In this document: positions 10,936-21,483 of the stretch, piece after piece
How positions within the stretch are numbered: the stretch's first letter is position 1
How the letters are laid out: every line of letters begins with the position of its first letter
DNA from: Edwardsiella ictaluri ATCC 33202
Lineage (GTDB): Bacteria > Pseudomonadota > Gammaproteobacteria > Enterobacterales > Enterobacteriaceae
Reading direction: 5' to 3'
NCBI RefSeq assembly: GCF_000264785.1
Contig: NZ_AFJI01000018.1
Location: forward strand, 47,758-111,757
DNA: 64,000 bases
Notes under the pieces: model-generated
Databases searched by the model: none
The model's input: the letters and a program-made list of their open reading frames with translations, nothing else
What the model was told of the DNA's origin: nothing
Position numbers and translations under genes: made by a program

Positions 10936-11049
10936 TGTCTCTTTTTTACGACGGTGTGCGATCGGTATGTCGCCATAAAGAAACATTTATCTTTATGTTT
11001 TAAAACAATAAAAAACAAATCACTGTATCGGTGTCGCCGAAAGACGACA
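10936..11049 (+). promoter_or_regulatory. Three GlrR-type activator sites upstream of glmZ
   Basis: The known GlrR (YfhA) recognition sequence is TGTC-N10-GACA. One perfect copy is at 11032-11049. Two copies with one mismatch each are at 10968-10985 (TGTC-N10-AACA) and 10936-10953 (TGTC-N10-GACG). They sit 80 to 190 bases upstream of the GlmZ start, the usual range for a sigma-54 enhancer. An AT-rich tract between the proximal site and the next (10990-11020) could take IHF, but I see no clear IHF consensus. The interval 10831-11100 has no gene. Confidence 0.75.
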
Positions 11050-11099
11050 TGCCGGTGACGCATGCACGCAGCATCGGCGGTAGGCATCGGGTTTTAATA

Positions 11100-11128
11100 T
11101 TGGCATGATTTATGCAATACTTGTCCCG
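11100..11128 (+). promoter_or_regulatory. Sigma-54 promoter of glmZ
   Basis: The element TTGGCATGATTTATGCA has the invariant GG (11102-11103) and GC (11114-11115) exactly ten bases apart, as -24/-12 promoters require. The predicted start is about twelve bases further, at the first base of GlmZ (11128). A sigma-70 -10-like CAATAC overlaps it, as reported for glmY/glmZ in other enterobacteria. Confidence 0.8.
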
Positions 11129-11335
11129 TAGATGCTCATTCGCCCCCTTATGTTTGCGCAAGCTTCATAAATCTGAGAATGATGCAGAGCCGACTTGTGG
11201 TGCCTATCGTCCGAATCGTGCTGTCCCTAACGTCAGTATGCCACGGACACGTCGTTGAGTGAGGCACCGATCAGTTGTCTTAAGATCTGATTGTCCTTTT
11301 TCAACACTTGCCTGCCGGCAGGTGTTTTTTTTGCC
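11128..11335 (+). ncRNA. glmZ: GlmZ small regulatory RNA
   Basis: The transcript would start GTAGATGCTCATTC, as E. coli GlmZ does. It also shares TGATGCAGAGCCG, then GGTGCCTATCGTCC, and the glmS-pairing region CACGGACAC followed by CGTTGAGTGA. It ends in a strong terminator hairpin (CACTTGCC / GGCAGGTG with loop TGCC) and eight T residues. Length is about 205 bases against 207 in E. coli, and the position beside hemY is the same. In E. coli full-length GlmZ with Hfq activates translation of glmS mRNA when glucosamine 6-phosphate is low, while RapZ and RNase E cut it and the decoy RNA GlmY protects it. This supplies UDP-GlcNAc, the entry substrate of the nearby ECA pathway. Confidence 0.93.
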
Positions 11336-11361
11336 AAAAAAAGGCCCGCAGTGAGCGGGCC
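11335..11361 (-). terminator. Terminator of the hemCDXY operon
   Basis: On the minus strand the stem GGCCCGC / GCGGGCC with loop TCACT is followed by a run of T (complement of the A tract at 11336-11342). It lies 46 bases after the hemY stop and converges with the GlmZ terminator, separating the two convergent units. Confidence 0.85.
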
Positions 11362-11406
11362 GGATGATAATGCTGGCGCTATTCTGAGCGCGGACGTGCG
11401 GGGGAC

Positions 11407-12612
11407 TCAGGCGGTCGGCTGATCCTGGTGCAGGGTTAGCAGCAGGCCGTCGCGCCGCATCTGTGCGGCCTCCTCCGGGCGGTGTAGCTTGTCCAGCGTA
11501 TCGGCGAGCCAGGCGTAGTCATAGGGATCCGGGCGTTGCTTGAGCGCGGCGCGCAGCACCTCTGCCGCTTGCTGCCACTCGCCGTGGCGCATTAGCAGCT
11601 GCCCCAGGGTGCTGTTGAGCAGCGCACTGGCGCCATGCTGACGGATCTGTTGTTGTAGCAGCTTCTCCAGCTGTTCGGGATTACCGGACTTCAGTTGCGG
11701 CATCAGCTGCACCAGGCGCTCATCAAAGCGGCGCTTCAGTCCGTCGACGACGATTTGCTGCGCGGCGCCGTGATCGTCACACTCTATCAAGTGTTCGGCC
11801 AGGGCGACCTGCAGCACGGTTTCATGACGCGTTGTACGCCTCTGCGCTTTCCACCACTGTTTCAGCTCTTCGCTGCCGCCGTTGGCCATCGCCTGATCCA
11901 TCAGGCCGATATAGGCCCGGATCTGCAGCTTCTCGATATCATCATCGCTGTGCAGCCCCTGCTTGGCCAACGCGGGCAGGATTTCCAACAGTGGGCCGAA
12001 GGCATCGGTACGCAGATAGGCCTGCTCTGCCAGACGCAGGACTTCGGGATGACGCGGCGCATAGTTGAGCAGGGCATCCACCCCGTGGCGGGCAGCGTGG
12101 TTCTCCCCACGCGCCAGCTGCAGGCGTACACGGGTGATATCGACCGGCAGCGGATCGCTTCCGGCGACCTCGGCAGCGCGCTCCAGATACTGGTTGGCGC
12201 GCAGCTCATCGCCGCGCTGTTGTGCAGCTTCGGCCGCCAGCAGGTAGTTTACCAGTGGCTGATCGGCGTGATCGGCATTGCGCGCGAGCAGTTTTTCAAC
12301 CTGGCCGTAGTCGCCCTCCGTCAGCTTGAGCAATCCTGCACAGGTCTGGCGGCGCGCGCGGGTGCGCTTACGTCCGATAAACCAGCCGCGGGTACGGGCG
12401 CCGGTGCGCAGCAACCGCCGCAGTAGCCATTCCAGGGCAAACAGCGCGAGCATCAACAGGATCAACATGATCACCAGCGAGGTTACGCTGGTCTCGATAT
12501 TGTAGCTGTCGGTCTGGATCAGCACATACCCCTGATGGCCAGCCAGCATCGGACCGAGCACGATGCCGGCGATTAGAATGATAAACAGCAGCAGAACCTT
12601 GAGCATGGTCAT
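11407..12612 (-). CDS. hemY: HemY, TPR-containing inner-membrane protein of the hem operon
   Basis: A membrane-anchored protein of unsettled role, conserved after hemX and thought to aid late tetrapyrrole steps. It is not the unrelated Gram-positive protoporphyrinogen oxidase of the same name. The 401-residue protein starts [20 protein letters not shown], a first membrane segment, with a second near residues 45-65 ([20 protein letters not shown]). The rest is helical repeat: [40 protein letters not shown] and the C-terminal [20 protein letters not shown] fit tetratricopeptide repeats. It overlaps hemX by four bases and is the last gene of the operon. Confidence 0.9.
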   Translation of the reverse strand: MTMLKVLLLFIILIAGIVLGPMLAGHQGYVLIQTDSYNIETSVTSLVIMLILLMLALFALEWLLRRLLRTGARTRGWFIGRKRTRARRQTCAGLLKLTEGDYGQVEKLLARNADHADQPLVNYLLAAEAAQQRGDELRANQYLERAAEVAGSDPLPVDITRVRLQLARGENHAARHGVDALLNYAPRHPEVLRLAEQAYLRTDAFGPLLEILPALAKQGLHSDDDIEKLQIRAYIGLMDQAMANGGSEELKQWWKAQRRTTRHETVLQVALAEHLIECDDHGAAQQIVVDGLKRRFDERLVQLMPQLKSGNPEQLEKLLQQQIRQHGASALLNSTLGQLLMRHGEWQQAAEVLRAALKQRPDPYDYAWLADTLDKLHRPEEAAQMRRDGLLLTLHQDQPTA

Positions 12613-13757
12613 TCCCCCTGCGTCGCGGGCGCGGTCGGCGCGGCGGTCAGCGCGTGGCTCCGGGCGTGCAGCAGTTTATCCAGCAGCGGCTGACTTTTCA
12701 GGGCATCGGGCAATATCATGCTGACGGACTGCTGGCTAAGGGCGTCAATCTGGTTTAAAAACGCCTTGGTGCTCGGATCGTTGACGTCAAAATAGGCGCG
12801 AACCCAGGCTGAGACGCTTTCCAACGACTGCTGGTAGATTTGATTCTGGTGGCGCGGTATTGCCTGAGCGGCGATCAGCAGGCGAGAGCGGATATTCTCA
12901 CGCAGATATACGTCCTGGCTGGGTGCCAACAGGGGCTCGGCGCTGCTATCGCGACGGCGGATGGTAATAAATTCGGAGATGAAACTGTGCCAGCTTTTGG
13001 CCAGATTTTGTCGCCACTGGCTCAGAGAGGCGCTCAGCTCACCGTCATCCTGATCCATCGGCGCTTCGTCGCTGTCATTATCCGCCAGCCGCAGATCGTC
13101 AACCTGATTGGCCAACTGATTCAGCTGGAGGATAATACCGTCAAAGTCGATCTGGTTGAGCGCGGAGAGGGTGGCAATGTCCTCCGTCAGCGCGCGGCGT
13201 ACGCCCAGCAGGCTGGGGTCACCCAGTCCTGCCAGGGTGGCGTCGGCGCTCTTCAGCAGGGCGATGGCGGTGGTGACGTCCTGATCGCTCCACAGCTTGC
13301 GTTCGGCCAGCTTCACCATAAAATCGGCCTGCGCCAGCTTCCAGGTGTTGGCGTCATTGCCGGAGATCGCGGCGACCTTTTGCTCCAGCTCCTTGAGTTG
13401 CTGTGACTGGCTGGCCTGCAGTTGCGTGGCGACATCCAGCGCCTTCGCCTGTTTATTCAGCAGCGCCTCCATCCGTAGCTTTTCCTGCGCCTGCGCGGTA
13501 TGCAGCGCGCTGAGCTGCTCCTGCAGACTTTGTTCGGTGGCCTGCTGCATTTGTGCCTGTTGGTGCCCGTGGTAATAAAGACCGGCACCGAGGGCGATAA
13601 CCAGTACGATGGCAATGGCGCCCAGCGCCGGGCCACTGGCGGCGGATTTTTTCACGAGCTGCTTATCCTGTTTGTGAGCGCGCTCCAGCGGCTGCGCCTG
13701 CTTGGTAGCTGTTTCAGCGGCGGCCGCCTTGTCTGGCGGGGTAGTGGGTTCCGTCAT
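12609..13757 (-). CDS. hemX: HemX, membrane-anchored protein of the hem operon
   Basis: In older databases it is called a uroporphyrinogen III C-methyltransferase, but the sequence has none of the methyltransferase motifs. The 382 residues comprise a polar, Lys/Ala-rich N-tail, one membrane segment near residues 44-64 ([20 protein letters not shown]), then a long coiled coil rich in Gln, Leu and Glu (about 65-135) and a helical periplasmic domain. The topology suggests a single-pass protein whose bulk is in the periplasm. It overlaps hemY by four bases and starts 18 bases after hemD. Function unknown; an assembly or scaffold role in heme synthesis is only inference from context. Confidence 0.88.
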   Translation of the reverse strand: MTEPTTPPDKAAAAETATKQAQPLERAHKQDKQLVKKSAASGPALGAIAIVLVIALGAGLYYHGHQQAQMQQATEQSLQEQLSALHTAQAQEKLRMEALLNKQAKALDVATQLQASQSQQLKELEQKVAAISGNDANTWKLAQADFMVKLAERKLWSDQDVTTAIALLKSADATLAGLGDPSLLGVRRALTEDIATLSALNQIDFDGIILQLNQLANQVDDLRLADNDSDEAPMDQDDGELSASLSQWRQNLAKSWHSFISEFITIRRRDSSAEPLLAPSQDVYLRENIRSRLLIAAQAIPRHQNQIYQQSLESVSAWVRAYFDVNDPSTKAFLNQIDALSQQSVSMILPDALKSQPLLDKLLHARSHALTAAPTAPATQGE

Positions 13758-13775
13758 CGTGGCATTATCCCATGG

Positions 13776-14522
13776 TCAGTTGATCTGTAGCGTACGCAAT
13801 AGCGCATCATTGTTGGCGCTTTCCGCCACCCGGATCTCCTGCCATCCCAGATCCCGGGCGCGCTGTGCCAGACGTTCGCTGACGACGATCAGCCGACAGC
13901 CGAGGAGCCAACGTCGCCGATCGTATTCAGGAACTAAATCATAGAGCTGTTGCAGCATTTCACCACTGGTCACTACCAGTGTCGAGACTTTCTGTTGCCG
14001 CCAGCGTGCGTAGAGCTCGTCACCGGGGTGGGCGATGGCGACCCGGCGATAGCATTCGCATAGGGTGACCGATACGCCGCGCGCGTGCAGGGCATTGGCG
14101 ATCAGCTCGCGCCCGCCGTTGCCGCACAGGAGCAGCGCCCGCCGGGACTGCAGCTGTTGTATGGCAGGGAGCGCCAGAAGCGCCTCCGAGGTTTCCGGCG
14201 CCGATGGAAAGATCACCGGTTGGCGACAGGCGGCCCGTAGCGACTGTGCGGTGCTGTGGCCAATAGCGGCGTAGCGCGGAGCGGTGGGCCACTCCCGACC
14301 GGCCTGCCGCAGCGATTCTGCGGCGTGGAGAACGGCGTGGCGGGAAACGGCCAGCAGCAGATCGCCCCGCTGCAGCGCAGCCGCGGCCTCCGGCAGTTGC
14401 GCCAGCTGCCGGCCGGGGGCAAAGTTGATCAGCGGCGTATGCCATGCCTCCATCCCCAGCGCCTGCAGGCGGTCGACCAACTGCTCACCGTCGGGAGAGG
14501 GGCGAGTGACCAGAATACTCAT
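13776..14522 (-). CDS. hemD: uroporphyrinogen-III synthase
   Basis: The enzyme closes hydroxymethylbilane with inversion of ring D to give uroporphyrinogen III, the branch point to heme, siroheme and B12. The 248-residue protein (E. coli 246) starts MSILVTRPSPDGEQLVDRL and has the two-domain pattern of the family, with RYAAIGHSTAQSL and LLCGNGGRELIANAL, plus LVVTSGEMLQQL near the C-terminus. Sequence conservation is low in this family, so gene order (hemC-hemD-hemX-hemY) is an important part of the call. It starts six bases after the hemC stop. Confidence 0.93.
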   Translation of the reverse strand: MSILVTRPSPDGEQLVDRLQALGMEAWHTPLINFAPGRQLAQLPEAAAALQRGDLLLAVSRHAVLHAAESLRQAGREWPTAPRYAAIGHSTAQSLRAACRQPVIFPSAPETSEALLALPAIQQLQSRRALLLCGNGGRELIANALHARGVSVTLCECYRRVAIAHPGDELYARWRQQKVSTLVVTSGEMLQQLYDLVPEYDRRRWLLGCRLIVVSERLAQRARDLGWQEIRVAESANNDALLRTLQIN

Positions 14523-14528
14523 GGTCGC

Positions 14529-15482
14529 TTACGCTTTCTGGCAGTAGACGGCGTCGAGGATAGCGCGCGCGCCGCGCGCCAGCAGCTCATCGGCCAGCGC
14601 GGTTCCCATCGCTTCCGCCTGCGCCAATGGGCCGCGCCGTTCGCCGCAAATCATCAGCGAGCCGTCCGGCGCACCGACCAGCGCGCGTAGCCACAGCCGG
14701 TCTCCGTCGATTTCGGCATAGCTGCCGATGGGAACCTGGCAGCCGCCCTCCAGACGGGTGTTCATCGCCCGCTCGGCGCAGACGCGCAGCGCCGTCTCGG
14801 CATGGTTGAGTGGAGCCAGCAGGCGGCGGGTGGCGTCGTCCGCCAACCGGCACTCGATACCGACCGCGCCCTGGCCGACGGCGGGCAGCGATTGCTCCGG
14901 CGTCAGCGGCGTACGGATGCGATCTTCCAGCTGCAGGCGCTTCAGACCGGCGGCGGCCAGAATAATGGCGTCATAGTCACCGGCATCCAGTTTAGCCAGG
15001 CGGGTACCGACGTTGCCGCGCAGATCGCGGATCTGCAAATCCGGACGCGCTGCGCGCAGCTGACACTGGCGGCGCAGGCTGGAGGTGCCGACGACGCTGC
15101 CGGGCGGCAGCTGCTCTAGTGAGGCAAAGCGTGGTGAGACAAAGGCATCGCGCGGATCTTCGCGCTGGCAGATGGTCACCAGCCCCAGGCCGTCGGGGAA
15201 GGCGACCGGTACATCTTTCATGGAGTGCACGGCGATATCGGCCCGTCCCTCCAGCAGCGCCAGCTCCAGCTCTTTCACGAACAGCCCCTTGCCGCCGACT
15301 TTGGCCAGCGGGGTATCCAGTAGAACGTCGCCACGGGTGACCATAGGCACCAGCTCTATCGTCAGCTGCGGCCACTGGGCCAGCAGTTGATCCCGGACAT
15401 AGTGCGCCTGCCACAGCGCCAGCGGGCTTTGGCGTGTTGCGATACGCAGCGTGGGCTGCGTTGCCGTTGTCATTGATTGCAT
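14529..15482 (-). CDS. hemC: porphobilinogen deaminase (hydroxymethylbilane synthase)
   Basis: The enzyme polymerises four porphobilinogen units into hydroxymethylbilane on a covalently bound dipyrromethane cofactor. I chose the ATG at 15482, which has AAGGGA seven bases upstream; an alternative ATG at 15473 gives 314 residues instead of 317. Conserved blocks are [48 protein letters not shown] and the cofactor-holding cysteine in EGGCQVPIG (Cys248). It is the first gene of hemCDXY, transcribed away from cyaA. The HemB that makes its substrate is encoded at 54791. Confidence 0.96.
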   Translation of the reverse strand: MQSMTTATQPTLRIATRQSPLALWQAHYVRDQLLAQWPQLTIELVPMVTRGDVLLDTPLAKVGGKGLFVKELELALLEGRADIAVHSMKDVPVAFPDGLGLVTICQREDPRDAFVSPRFASLEQLPPGSVVGTSSLRRQCQLRAARPDLQIRDLRGNVGTRLAKLDAGDYDAIILAAAGLKRLQLEDRIRTPLTPEQSLPAVGQGAVGIECRLADDATRRLLAPLNHAETALRVCAERAMNTRLEGGCQVPIGSYAEIDGDRLWLRALVGAPDGSLMICGERRGPLAQAEAMGTALADELLARGARAILDAVYCQKA

Positions 15483-15664
15483 GTGAATATCCCTTATTTG
15501 CCTAAGCGCCATCCTACCATGTTGTCGTATTGGCATGCAGCGTGCGTGCGCGGAAGGAGAATATGGGAAGGTGTGGGGAAATGCGTTGGAAAAGCCGGAA
15601 AGATCAATGATAAGAGGAGCGCAATATTAATTGTGTGGTTTTGTATCTTTACGGTCAATCGGCA

Positions 15665-15708
15665 AGGTGTTAGATTGATCACGTTTCCAGCAATTTCCTA
15701 TCTATAAT
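15665..15708 (+). promoter_or_regulatory. cyaA promoter region with CRP site
   Basis: The CRP half-sites TGTTA (15668-15672) and TCACG (15679-15683) are six bases apart, close to TGTGA-N6-TCACA, and resemble the site at E. coli cyaA P2. A -10 box TATAAT is at 15703-15708 and would give a start about 70 bases before the TTG codon. CRP bound here should repress cyaA, limiting cAMP synthesis; that is known for E. coli and inferred here. Confidence 0.75.
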
Positions 15709-15783
15709 TACCATTAATAAAACCATCGTGGGGACGTGGAAACAAGTCTCCCTTCGTATACCGGAAAAATCAGGCGAAACGTC

Positions 15784-18339
15784 TTGTACCTCTATATCGA
15801 GACACTGAAGCAACGACTGGACGCGATTAACCAACTGCGGGTTGAGCGGGCGCTGTCGGCGATGGGCCCCGCTTTTCAGCAGGTATATACGCTGCTGCCT
15901 ACCTTATTGCATTTTCACCATCCGCTGATGCCGGGTTACCTGGAGGGTAACGTTCCTCACGGGATCTGTTTCTTTACGCCGGATGAGCCGCAGCAGAACT
16001 ACTTGCTGCATCTGGAGCAGCGTGCGCCGGGCAGTCTTCCCCCGGTGACGGGGTCGGATCAGATGCCGATTACCGGACTGTATACCATGGGCAGCACCTC
16101 CTCCATCGGCCAGAGCTGTAGCTCTGACCTGGATATCTGGGTCTGTCACCACTCTTGGCTCGATGCCAGCGAGCGTAGTCAGCTGCAGCAAAAGTGCACG
16201 CTGCTGGAGGAGTGGGCGGCGTCGCTGGGGGTTGAGGTCAGCTTTTTCCTGATTGACGAGAATCGGTTTCGTCACAACGAAAGCGGTAGCTTGGGGGGAG
16301 AGGACTGCGGCTCAACCCAGCATATTTTGCTGCTGGATGAGTTTTACCGCACCGCCGTTCGCCTGGCGGGCAAGCGCATTCTGTGGAGTATGGTGCCCTG
16401 TGAGGAAGAAGAGCACTACGATGAGTATGTGCTGTCACTCTACGCACAGGGGGCGTTGACGCCCAACGAGTGGCTCGATCTTGGCGGACTGAGCTCGCTG
16501 TCGGCGGAGGAGTACTTTGGCGCCAGTCTGTGGCAGTTGTATAAAAGTATCGACTCCCCCTATAAGGCGGTACTGAAAACCCTGCTGCTGGAGGCCTACT
16601 CCTGGGAGTATCCCAATACCGAGCTGCTGGCGATGGACATTAAACAGCGCCTGCATAAAGGGGAGATCGTCTCTTTCGGCCTCGATCCCTACTGCATGAT
16701 GCTGGATCGGGTTACCCATTATCTGGAGCAGATCGGCGATCACGCCCGCCTCGACCTGGCGCGCCGTTGCTTTTATCTCAAGGTGTGCGAAAAGATGTCG
16801 CGCGCCCGCGCCTGCGTTGGCTGGCGCCGGGAAATCCTCAGTCAGCTGGTGGCTCACTGGGGCTGGGATGAGGCGCTGATCCGTTCGCTCGACAACCGTG
16901 CCAACTGGAAGATTGGCCAGGTGCGCGAGGCGCATAATGAGCTGCTGGATGCGATGATGCAAAGCTATCGTAACCTGATCCGCTTCGCGCGCCGCAATAA
17001 CCTGAGCGTCAGCGCCAGCCCGCAGGATATAGGAGTACTGACCCGTAAGCTGTACGCCGCCTTTGAGGCGCTGCCGGGCAAGGTGACGCTGGTGAATCCG
17101 CAGATCTCGCCGGATCTGTCCGAGCGCGATCTGACCTTTATCTATGTGCCGGTTGGCCGCGCCAATCGCAGCGGCTGGTACCTGTACAACCAGGCGCCGA
17201 CCATTGACAGCATCGTCAGCCATCAGCCGCTGGAGTATAACCGCTACCTGAATAAGCTGGTGGCCTGGGCCTATTTTAACGGTTTGCTGACGGAAGAGAC
17301 CCGTCTGCATATTAAGGCGAACAGCAGTCAGTGCGATCTGAACAAGCTGCGGGAGCTGGTACGCGATGTCTCCAGCCACTTCCCGCTGCGTCTCTCTGCG
17401 CCGACGCCCAAGGCGCTGTATAGCCCGTGCGAGATCCGCCATTTGGCGATCATTGTCAATCTGGAGCACGATCCTACTGCCACCTTCAATAATCAGGTGG
17501 TGCACTTTGATTTCCGTCAGCTGGATGTCTTTAGCTTTGGCGAGCAGCAGCAGTGCCTGGTTGGCAGCGTTGATCTGCTGTACCGCAACTCGTGGAATGA
17601 GGTGCGAACCCTGCACTTTAGCGGTGAGCAGGCGGTGTTGGAGGCCTTGAAGACCATCCTGGGTAAGATGCACCAGGACGCCGCGCCGCCGGAGGCCGTA
17701 GAGGTATTCTGCTATAGCCGCCACCTGCGCGGGCTGATCCGCACCCGGCTACAGCAGCTGGTTTCGGAGTGTATCGATCTGCGCCTTTCCAGCAGCCGTC
17801 AGGAGGCGGGGCGCTTCAAGGCGGTGCGGGTGGCCGGCCAGACCTGGGGGCTCTTCTTCGAACGGTTGAGTGTGTCGGTGCAAAAGCTGGAAAATGCGGT
17901 CGAATTTTATGGCGCTATCTCCAACAATAAACTGCACGGCCTGTCGATGCAGGTGGAGACCGATCAGGCGCATCTGCCAGCGGTGGTCGATGGTTATGCC
18001 AGCGAGGGGATCATTCAGTTCTTTTTTGAGGACGGCGAGTGCGACGGCTTTAATATCTATATTCTGGATGAGTCCAACCGCGTCGAGGTGTACCACCACT
18101 GCGAAGGCAGTAAAGAGGAGCTGGTGCGCGATGTCAGCCGCTTCTATTCGTCGTCACACGATCGCTTTACCTATGGCTCCAGCTTTATCAACTTCAACCT
18201 GCCGCAGTTTTATCAGATCGTCACGGTAGAGGGGCGGGCGCAGGTGATCCCATTCCGCAGCAAGGCGGTGGCGTCGCCCGGCGCAGAGACGGAAGGCGAC
18301 GGCGATGCCGCGCCGCGCCAGCAGTTCAAGGTATATTGA
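15784..18339 (+). CDS. cyaA: adenylate cyclase (class I)
   Basis: A cytoplasmic/peripheral enzyme that makes cAMP from ATP and is regulated by the PTS protein EIIA-Glc through its C-terminal half. I chose the TTG at 15784, giving 851 residues starting [18 protein letters not shown], because E. coli cyaA also uses TTG at this point; an in-frame GTG at 15736 would add sixteen residues unlike the family. The catalytic N-terminal half carries [20 protein letters not shown], the class I nucleotidyltransferase motif with GS and DxD, and [20 protein letters not shown]. The regulatory half ends with [24 protein letters not shown] start with a poor ribosome-binding site should keep expression low. Confidence 0.96.
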   Translation: MYLYIETLKQRLDAINQLRVERALSAMGPAFQQVYTLLPTLLHFHHPLMPGYLEGNVPHGICFFTPDEPQQNYLLHLEQRAPGSLPPVTGSDQMPITGLYTMGSTSSIGQSCSSDLDIWVCHHSWLDASERSQLQQKCTLLEEWAASLGVEVSFFLIDENRFRHNESGSLGGEDCGSTQHILLLDEFYRTAVRLAGKRILWSMVPCEEEEHYDEYVLSLYAQGALTPNEWLDLGGLSSLSAEEYFGASLWQLYKSIDSPYKAVLKTLLLEAYSWEYPNTELLAMDIKQRLHKGEIVSFGLDPYCMMLDRVTHYLEQIGDHARLDLARRCFYLKVCEKMSRARACVGWRREILSQLVAHWGWDEALIRSLDNRANWKIGQVREAHNELLDAMMQSYRNLIRFARRNNLSVSASPQDIGVLTRKLYAAFEALPGKVTLVNPQISPDLSERDLTFIYVPVGRANRSGWYLYNQAPTIDSIVSHQPLEYNRYLNKLVAWAYFNGLLTEETRLHIKANSSQCDLNKLRELVRDVSSHFPLRLSAPTPKALYSPCEIRHLAIIVNLEHDPTATFNNQVVHFDFRQLDVFSFGEQQQCLVGSVDLLYRNSWNEVRTLHFSGEQAVLEALKTILGKMHQDAAPPEAVEVFCYSRHLRGLIRTRLQQLVSECIDLRLSSSRQEAGRFKAVRVAGQTWGLFFERLSVSVQKLENAVEFYGAISNNKLHGLSMQVETDQAHLPAVVDGYASEGIIQFFFEDGECDGFNIYILDESNRVEVYHHCEGSKEELVRDVSRFYSSSHDRFTYGSSFINFNLPQFYQIVTVEGRAQVIPFRSKAVASPGAETEGDGDAAPRQQFKVY

Positions 18340-18346
18340 ACCCCGT

Positions 18347-18670
18347 CTAGAGATCCAGCGTTACCGGGATACCGGCCTGTGCGCTGCATGCCTCATTCAG
18401 CACCTGAGGAAGGGGCACGCCGCTGCGCGAGCAGCGCCATTGTCCGTTACGGTAATCAAAGTGATAGCCCCCGGCGCGTGTCGCCAGCCAGATCTGGTGC
18501 AGGGGTTCTTGTCGATTAATCACGATTTTACTGCCGTTCTCAAAGCTCAGCGTCATGACGCCGCCGTTGGTCTCACAGTCAATATCCGCATCGCTCTGGC
18601 AGGCGTCCAGCGCCTCTTCCAGCGCCTGCATCAGCCCGTCGGCCAACAGATGAAACTCGCTGTCATTCAT
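18347..18670 (-). CDS. cyaY: frataxin-like iron-binding protein
   Basis: A small acidic cytoplasmic protein that binds iron and tunes IscS-driven Fe-S cluster assembly. The ATG at 18670 gives 107 residues starting [14 protein letters not shown], with AGGAA at a good distance; an in-frame ATG two codons upstream is also possible. It has the acidic first helix ([17 protein letters not shown]) and the beta-sheet signature [27 protein letters not shown] that define frataxins. It is convergent with cyaA, with only seven bases between the stops. Confidence 0.96.
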   Translation of the reverse strand: MNDSEFHLLADGLMQALEEALDACQSDADIDCETNGGVMTLSFENGSKIVINRQEPLHQIWLATRAGGYHFDYRNGQWRCSRSGVPLPQVLNEACSAQAGIPVTLDL

Positions 18671-18747
18671 AATCATTTCCTATTGCTTTTCAGTATCCAA
18701 CTGCGATTATAGAAAGCTTGAACCGAGGAATCACAGGCATTAATACA

Positions 18748-18975
18748 ATGAACAGACAATTCCGTAGTGCGCTGTTGGTGCTGTGTGCCGCGACGCTGGG
18801 CGGATGCGGGCTGAAAGGGCCGCTGTACTTCCCGCCAGCGCAGCAGGCTCCGGTGGCACAAAAGGCACCGGACGCCTATGGCGTGCAGGCACCGTCCCAC
18901 GAGCCGGTTGCCCAGACACCGAATCCGCAGACGCCGAATACGGCACCCGCCGCTGAGGCCGGGAAAGCCCGCTGA
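18748..18975 (+). CDS. lptM: LPS-assembly-associated lipoprotein LptM (YifL)
   Basis: A small outer-membrane lipoprotein that binds the LptD-LptE translocon and promotes its oxidative maturation in E. coli. The 75-residue protein starts MNRQFRSALLVLCAATLGGC, with a type II signal peptide and lipobox LGGC (modified Cys20), followed by the family hallmark GLKGPLYFPP. The rest is a low-complexity tail rich in Pro, Ala, Gln and Thr. It is transcribed away from cyaY and toward dapF, as in E. coli. Confidence 0.93.
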   Translation: MNRQFRSALLVLCAATLGGCGLKGPLYFPPAQQAPVAQKAPDAYGVQAPSHEPVAQTPNPQTPNTAPAAEAGKAR

Positions 18976-19032
18976 GCTGCACACCGTGTGCCAAGAGTAG
19001 ACGTTTGCAGGTATTCATCAAGGGGTAGGGAC

Positions 19033-19857
19033 ATGCAGTTTGCCAAAATGCACGGGTTGGGTAATGATTTTATGGTGGTGGATGCCGTTACCCAGAACGT
19101 TTACTTTTCACCGGAGTTGATCCGCCGCCTGGCCGACAGGCATACCGGAGTAGGATTTGATCAGCTGTTGGTGGTTGAGCCGCCCTACGATCCCGACCTA
19201 GACTTTCACTATCGTATCTTTAACGCCGACGGCAGCGAGGTCGCACAGTGTGGCAATGGCGCGCGCTGCTTTGCCCGTTTTGTTCGGATCAAGGGGCTGA
19301 CCAACCGGCGTGATATCCGCGTCAGTACCCAGAATAGCCGTATGACGCTGCATGTGGGTGAGGACGATCGGGTGACGGTCAATATGGGAGAGCCGCAGTT
19401 TGAGCCGGGGCGTATCCCTTTCAAAGCCGCCAAGGCGGAGAAAACCTATATTTTACGCGTGGCGCAGCAGACCGTGCTGTGCGGCGCGGTCTCGATGGGA
19501 AACCCTCACTGTGTCCTGCAGGTAGAGGACATCAGCCGGGCTCAGGTTGAGCTGCTGGGGCCGTCCCTGGAGAGCCATGAGCGTTTTCCTGAGCGGGTAA
19601 ACGTTGGTTTTATGCAGGTGGTCGAGCGCAGTCATATCCGGCTGCGGGTATATGAGCGTGGTGCCGGCGAGACGCAGGCCTGCGGCAGCGGTGCCTGTGC
19701 GGCGGTAGCCGTGGGGATCCAGCAGGGATTGCTGGATGAGCAGGTGCAGGTGGATCTGCCCGGCGGTACCCTGCACATCCGTTGGCCGGGGCCGGGGACG
19801 CCGCTGTTGATGACCGGACCTGCCGCCCACGTCTATGATGGATTCATCCATTTGTAA
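19033..19857 (+). CDS. dapF: diaminopimelate epimerase
   Basis: The enzyme interconverts LL- and meso-diaminopimelate for lysine and peptidoglycan synthesis without a cofactor. The ATG at 19033, after AGGGGTAGGG, gives [17 protein letters not shown] and 274 residues, the same length as in E. coli. The two catalytic cysteines are visible: Cys73 in QCGNGARCF and Cys217 in ACGSGACAA. It is the first of a tight set with yigA, xerC and yigB (13-base gap, then overlaps), the same operon order as in E. coli. Confidence 0.97.
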   Translation: MQFAKMHGLGNDFMVVDAVTQNVYFSPELIRRLADRHTGVGFDQLLVVEPPYDPDLDFHYRIFNADGSEVAQCGNGARCFARFVRIKGLTNRRDIRVSTQNSRMTLHVGEDDRVTVNMGEPQFEPGRIPFKAAKAEKTYILRVAQQTVLCGAVSMGNPHCVLQVEDISRAQVELLGPSLESHERFPERVNVGFMQVVERSHIRLRVYERGAGETQACGSGACAAVAVGIQQGLLDEQVQVDLPGGTLHIRWPGPGTPLLMTGPAAHVYDGFIHL

Positions 19858-19870
19858 ACGGTAGGTAGCT

Positions 19871-20575
19871 ATGAGCGAGAGGGATAGCCGCGACCGTCTT
19901 CAGCCGTCGCTGGCTGATGATCAGGTTGTGGCCTATTTGCAGCAGCATCCTGATTTCTTTATTCGTAATGCCCGCCTGGTGGAGCAGATGATGATCCCGC
20001 ACCCGGTGCGGGGGGCTGTCTCTCTGCTGGAGTGGCAGCTGGGCCGCCAGCGCCGGCAGATTGCTGTTCTGGATCAGGAGATTGAACAGCTCATCACGCT
20101 GGCGCGAGACAACGAGCGGCTGTTCGGCAGCCTGCTGGCGCTACAGGGCCACCTGGCATCGGCGCAGGATGTGGATGACTTTCTGCAGCGCCTGCAGCGC
20201 TGGGCCCGTTCGTTGGGGCTGTCCGGTGCCTATATCCGTCTGTTTTCCGATCGTTGGCGCCTTGGCGCGCCGTCGCGCTTTTCCCACCTGGCGATCGCCC
20301 GGTCAGACGTAGAGCTGCTGCGTATTCAGCGCCTGGGCGATGCCAGCCACTATCTGGGTAGCCTGAACGGCCAGGAGCTGCTGCTGCTGCTGCCGCAGGC
20401 GCGCCATGTGGGATCGGTCGCCCTCTCGCTGATGGGGGATTTTGCCGATCTGGGGCTGCTGGTGTTTACCAGCGCTGATGTGCAGCACTATCAGCAGGGA
20501 ATGGGAACAGCGCTGCTGGAGCAGCTGGCGCGGCTGATCCCGCCGATGCTGACCCGCTGGATCGAGCGGCAATGA
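19871..20575 (+). CDS. yigA: DUF484 family protein YigA
   Basis: A 234-residue cytoplasmic protein of unproven function always found between dapF and xerC in this group. It shows the family opening [22 protein letters not shown], a coiled-coil segment around residues 50-75 ([19 protein letters not shown]) and a GAF-like C-terminal half with [15 protein letters not shown], as described for DUF484. It overlaps xerC by four bases. No catalytic residues can be named. Confidence 0.9.
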   Translation: MSERDSRDRLQPSLADDQVVAYLQQHPDFFIRNARLVEQMMIPHPVRGAVSLLEWQLGRQRRQIAVLDQEIEQLITLARDNERLFGSLLALQGHLASAQDVDDFLQRLQRWARSLGLSGAYIRLFSDRWRLGAPSRFSHLAIARSDVELLRIQRLGDASHYLGSLNGQELLLLLPQARHVGSVALSLMGDFADLGLLVFTSADVQHYQQGMGTALLEQLARLIPPMLTRWIERQ

Positions 20576-21483
20576 CGTCCTTGCCCGAGTCGCTGAGTAC
20601 GCCCGTCGTCGCGTTTCTGCAGATGATGCGCGTTGAGCGTCAGCTCAGCCCGCGCACGGTCGAAACCTATCGCCGCCAGCTGGCGGCGAGCGTGGCGCTG
20701 CTGTTAGAAGGTGGCCTCTGCGACTGGACGGCGCTGGATACGGTGCGGGTGCGCTCGCTGGTGGCGCGCAGCCGTCGCCAGGGACTGGAGCCGGCGAGTC
20801 TGGCGCTGCGCCTGTCGGCATTGCGCAGTTTTCTGGATTGGCAGGTCAGCCGCGGCGCGCTGACGGCCAATCCGGCCAAAGGCGTCTCTGCGCCGCGCCA
20901 GGGGCGTCACCTGCCCAAAAATCTGGATGTGGACGACGTTAATCGGCTGCTGGATATCGATGAGGGCGATACGCTGGCCGTACGCGATCGCGCAATGCTG
21001 GAGGTGATGTACGGCGGCGGTCTGCGCCTATCGGAGCTGGTCGGTCTGGACTGTCGCCATGCCGATCTGACGACGGGTGAGGTCTGGGTGTTGGGGAAGG
21101 GCAGCAAAGAGCGTCGGCTGCCGGTGGGGCGCGAGGCGGTGCGCTGGCTACAGAAGTGGCTGTCGCTGCGTTTGTCGCTGCAACCGCAGGATGATGCGTT
21201 GTTTGTCTCGCGCCTCGGCGGGCGTATTTCACCGCGCAGCGTGCAGAAGCGCTTTGCAGAGTGGGGCGTGAAACAGGGCGTGACCAGCCATATTCATCCC
21301 CATAAGCTGCGTCACTCCTTTGCCACCCATATGCTGGAGTCCAGCGGCGATCTGCGCGCGGTGCAGGAGCTGTTAGGGCATGCCAACCTCTCGACGACGC
21401 AAATCTATACCCATCTCGATTTTCAGCATCTGGCTACCGTGTACGATGCCGCGCATCCGCGCGCCAAAAGAGGGAAAACCTGA
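20572..21483 (+). CDS. xerC: site-specific tyrosine recombinase XerC
   Basis: Together with XerD it resolves chromosome dimers at dif by strand exchange. The 303-residue protein has the N-terminal SAM-like DNA-binding domain (residues about 10-95, [19 protein letters not shown]) and the C-terminal catalytic domain. The conserved residues are visible as Arg in [10 protein letters not shown], Lys in [12 protein letters not shown], HxxR in [12 protein letters not shown], His in [11 protein letters not shown] and the nucleophile Tyr in IYTHLDF. It is coupled to yigA and yigB by overlaps. Confidence 0.96.
   Translation: MTSLPESLSTPVVAFLQMMRVERQLSPRTVETYRRQLAASVALLLEGGLCDWTALDTVRVRSLVARSRRQGLEPASLALRLSALRSFLDWQVSRGALTANPAKGVSAPRQGRHLPKNLDVDDVNRLLDIDEGDTLAVRDRAMLEVMYGGGLRLSELVGLDCRHADLTTGEVWVLGKGSKERRLPVGREAVRWLQKWLSLRLSLQPQDDALFVSRLGGRISPRSVQKRFAEWGVKQGVTSHIHPHKLRHSFATHMLESSGDLRAVQELLGHANLSTTQIYTHLDFQHLATVYDAAHPRAKRGKT

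Noticed and set aside
16435..17724. Open frame of about 430 codons on the minus strand inside cyaA
   Set aside because: It is a codon-bias shadow of cyaA; its composition (Gln, Arg, His, Ile) and lack of initiation signals argue against a gene.
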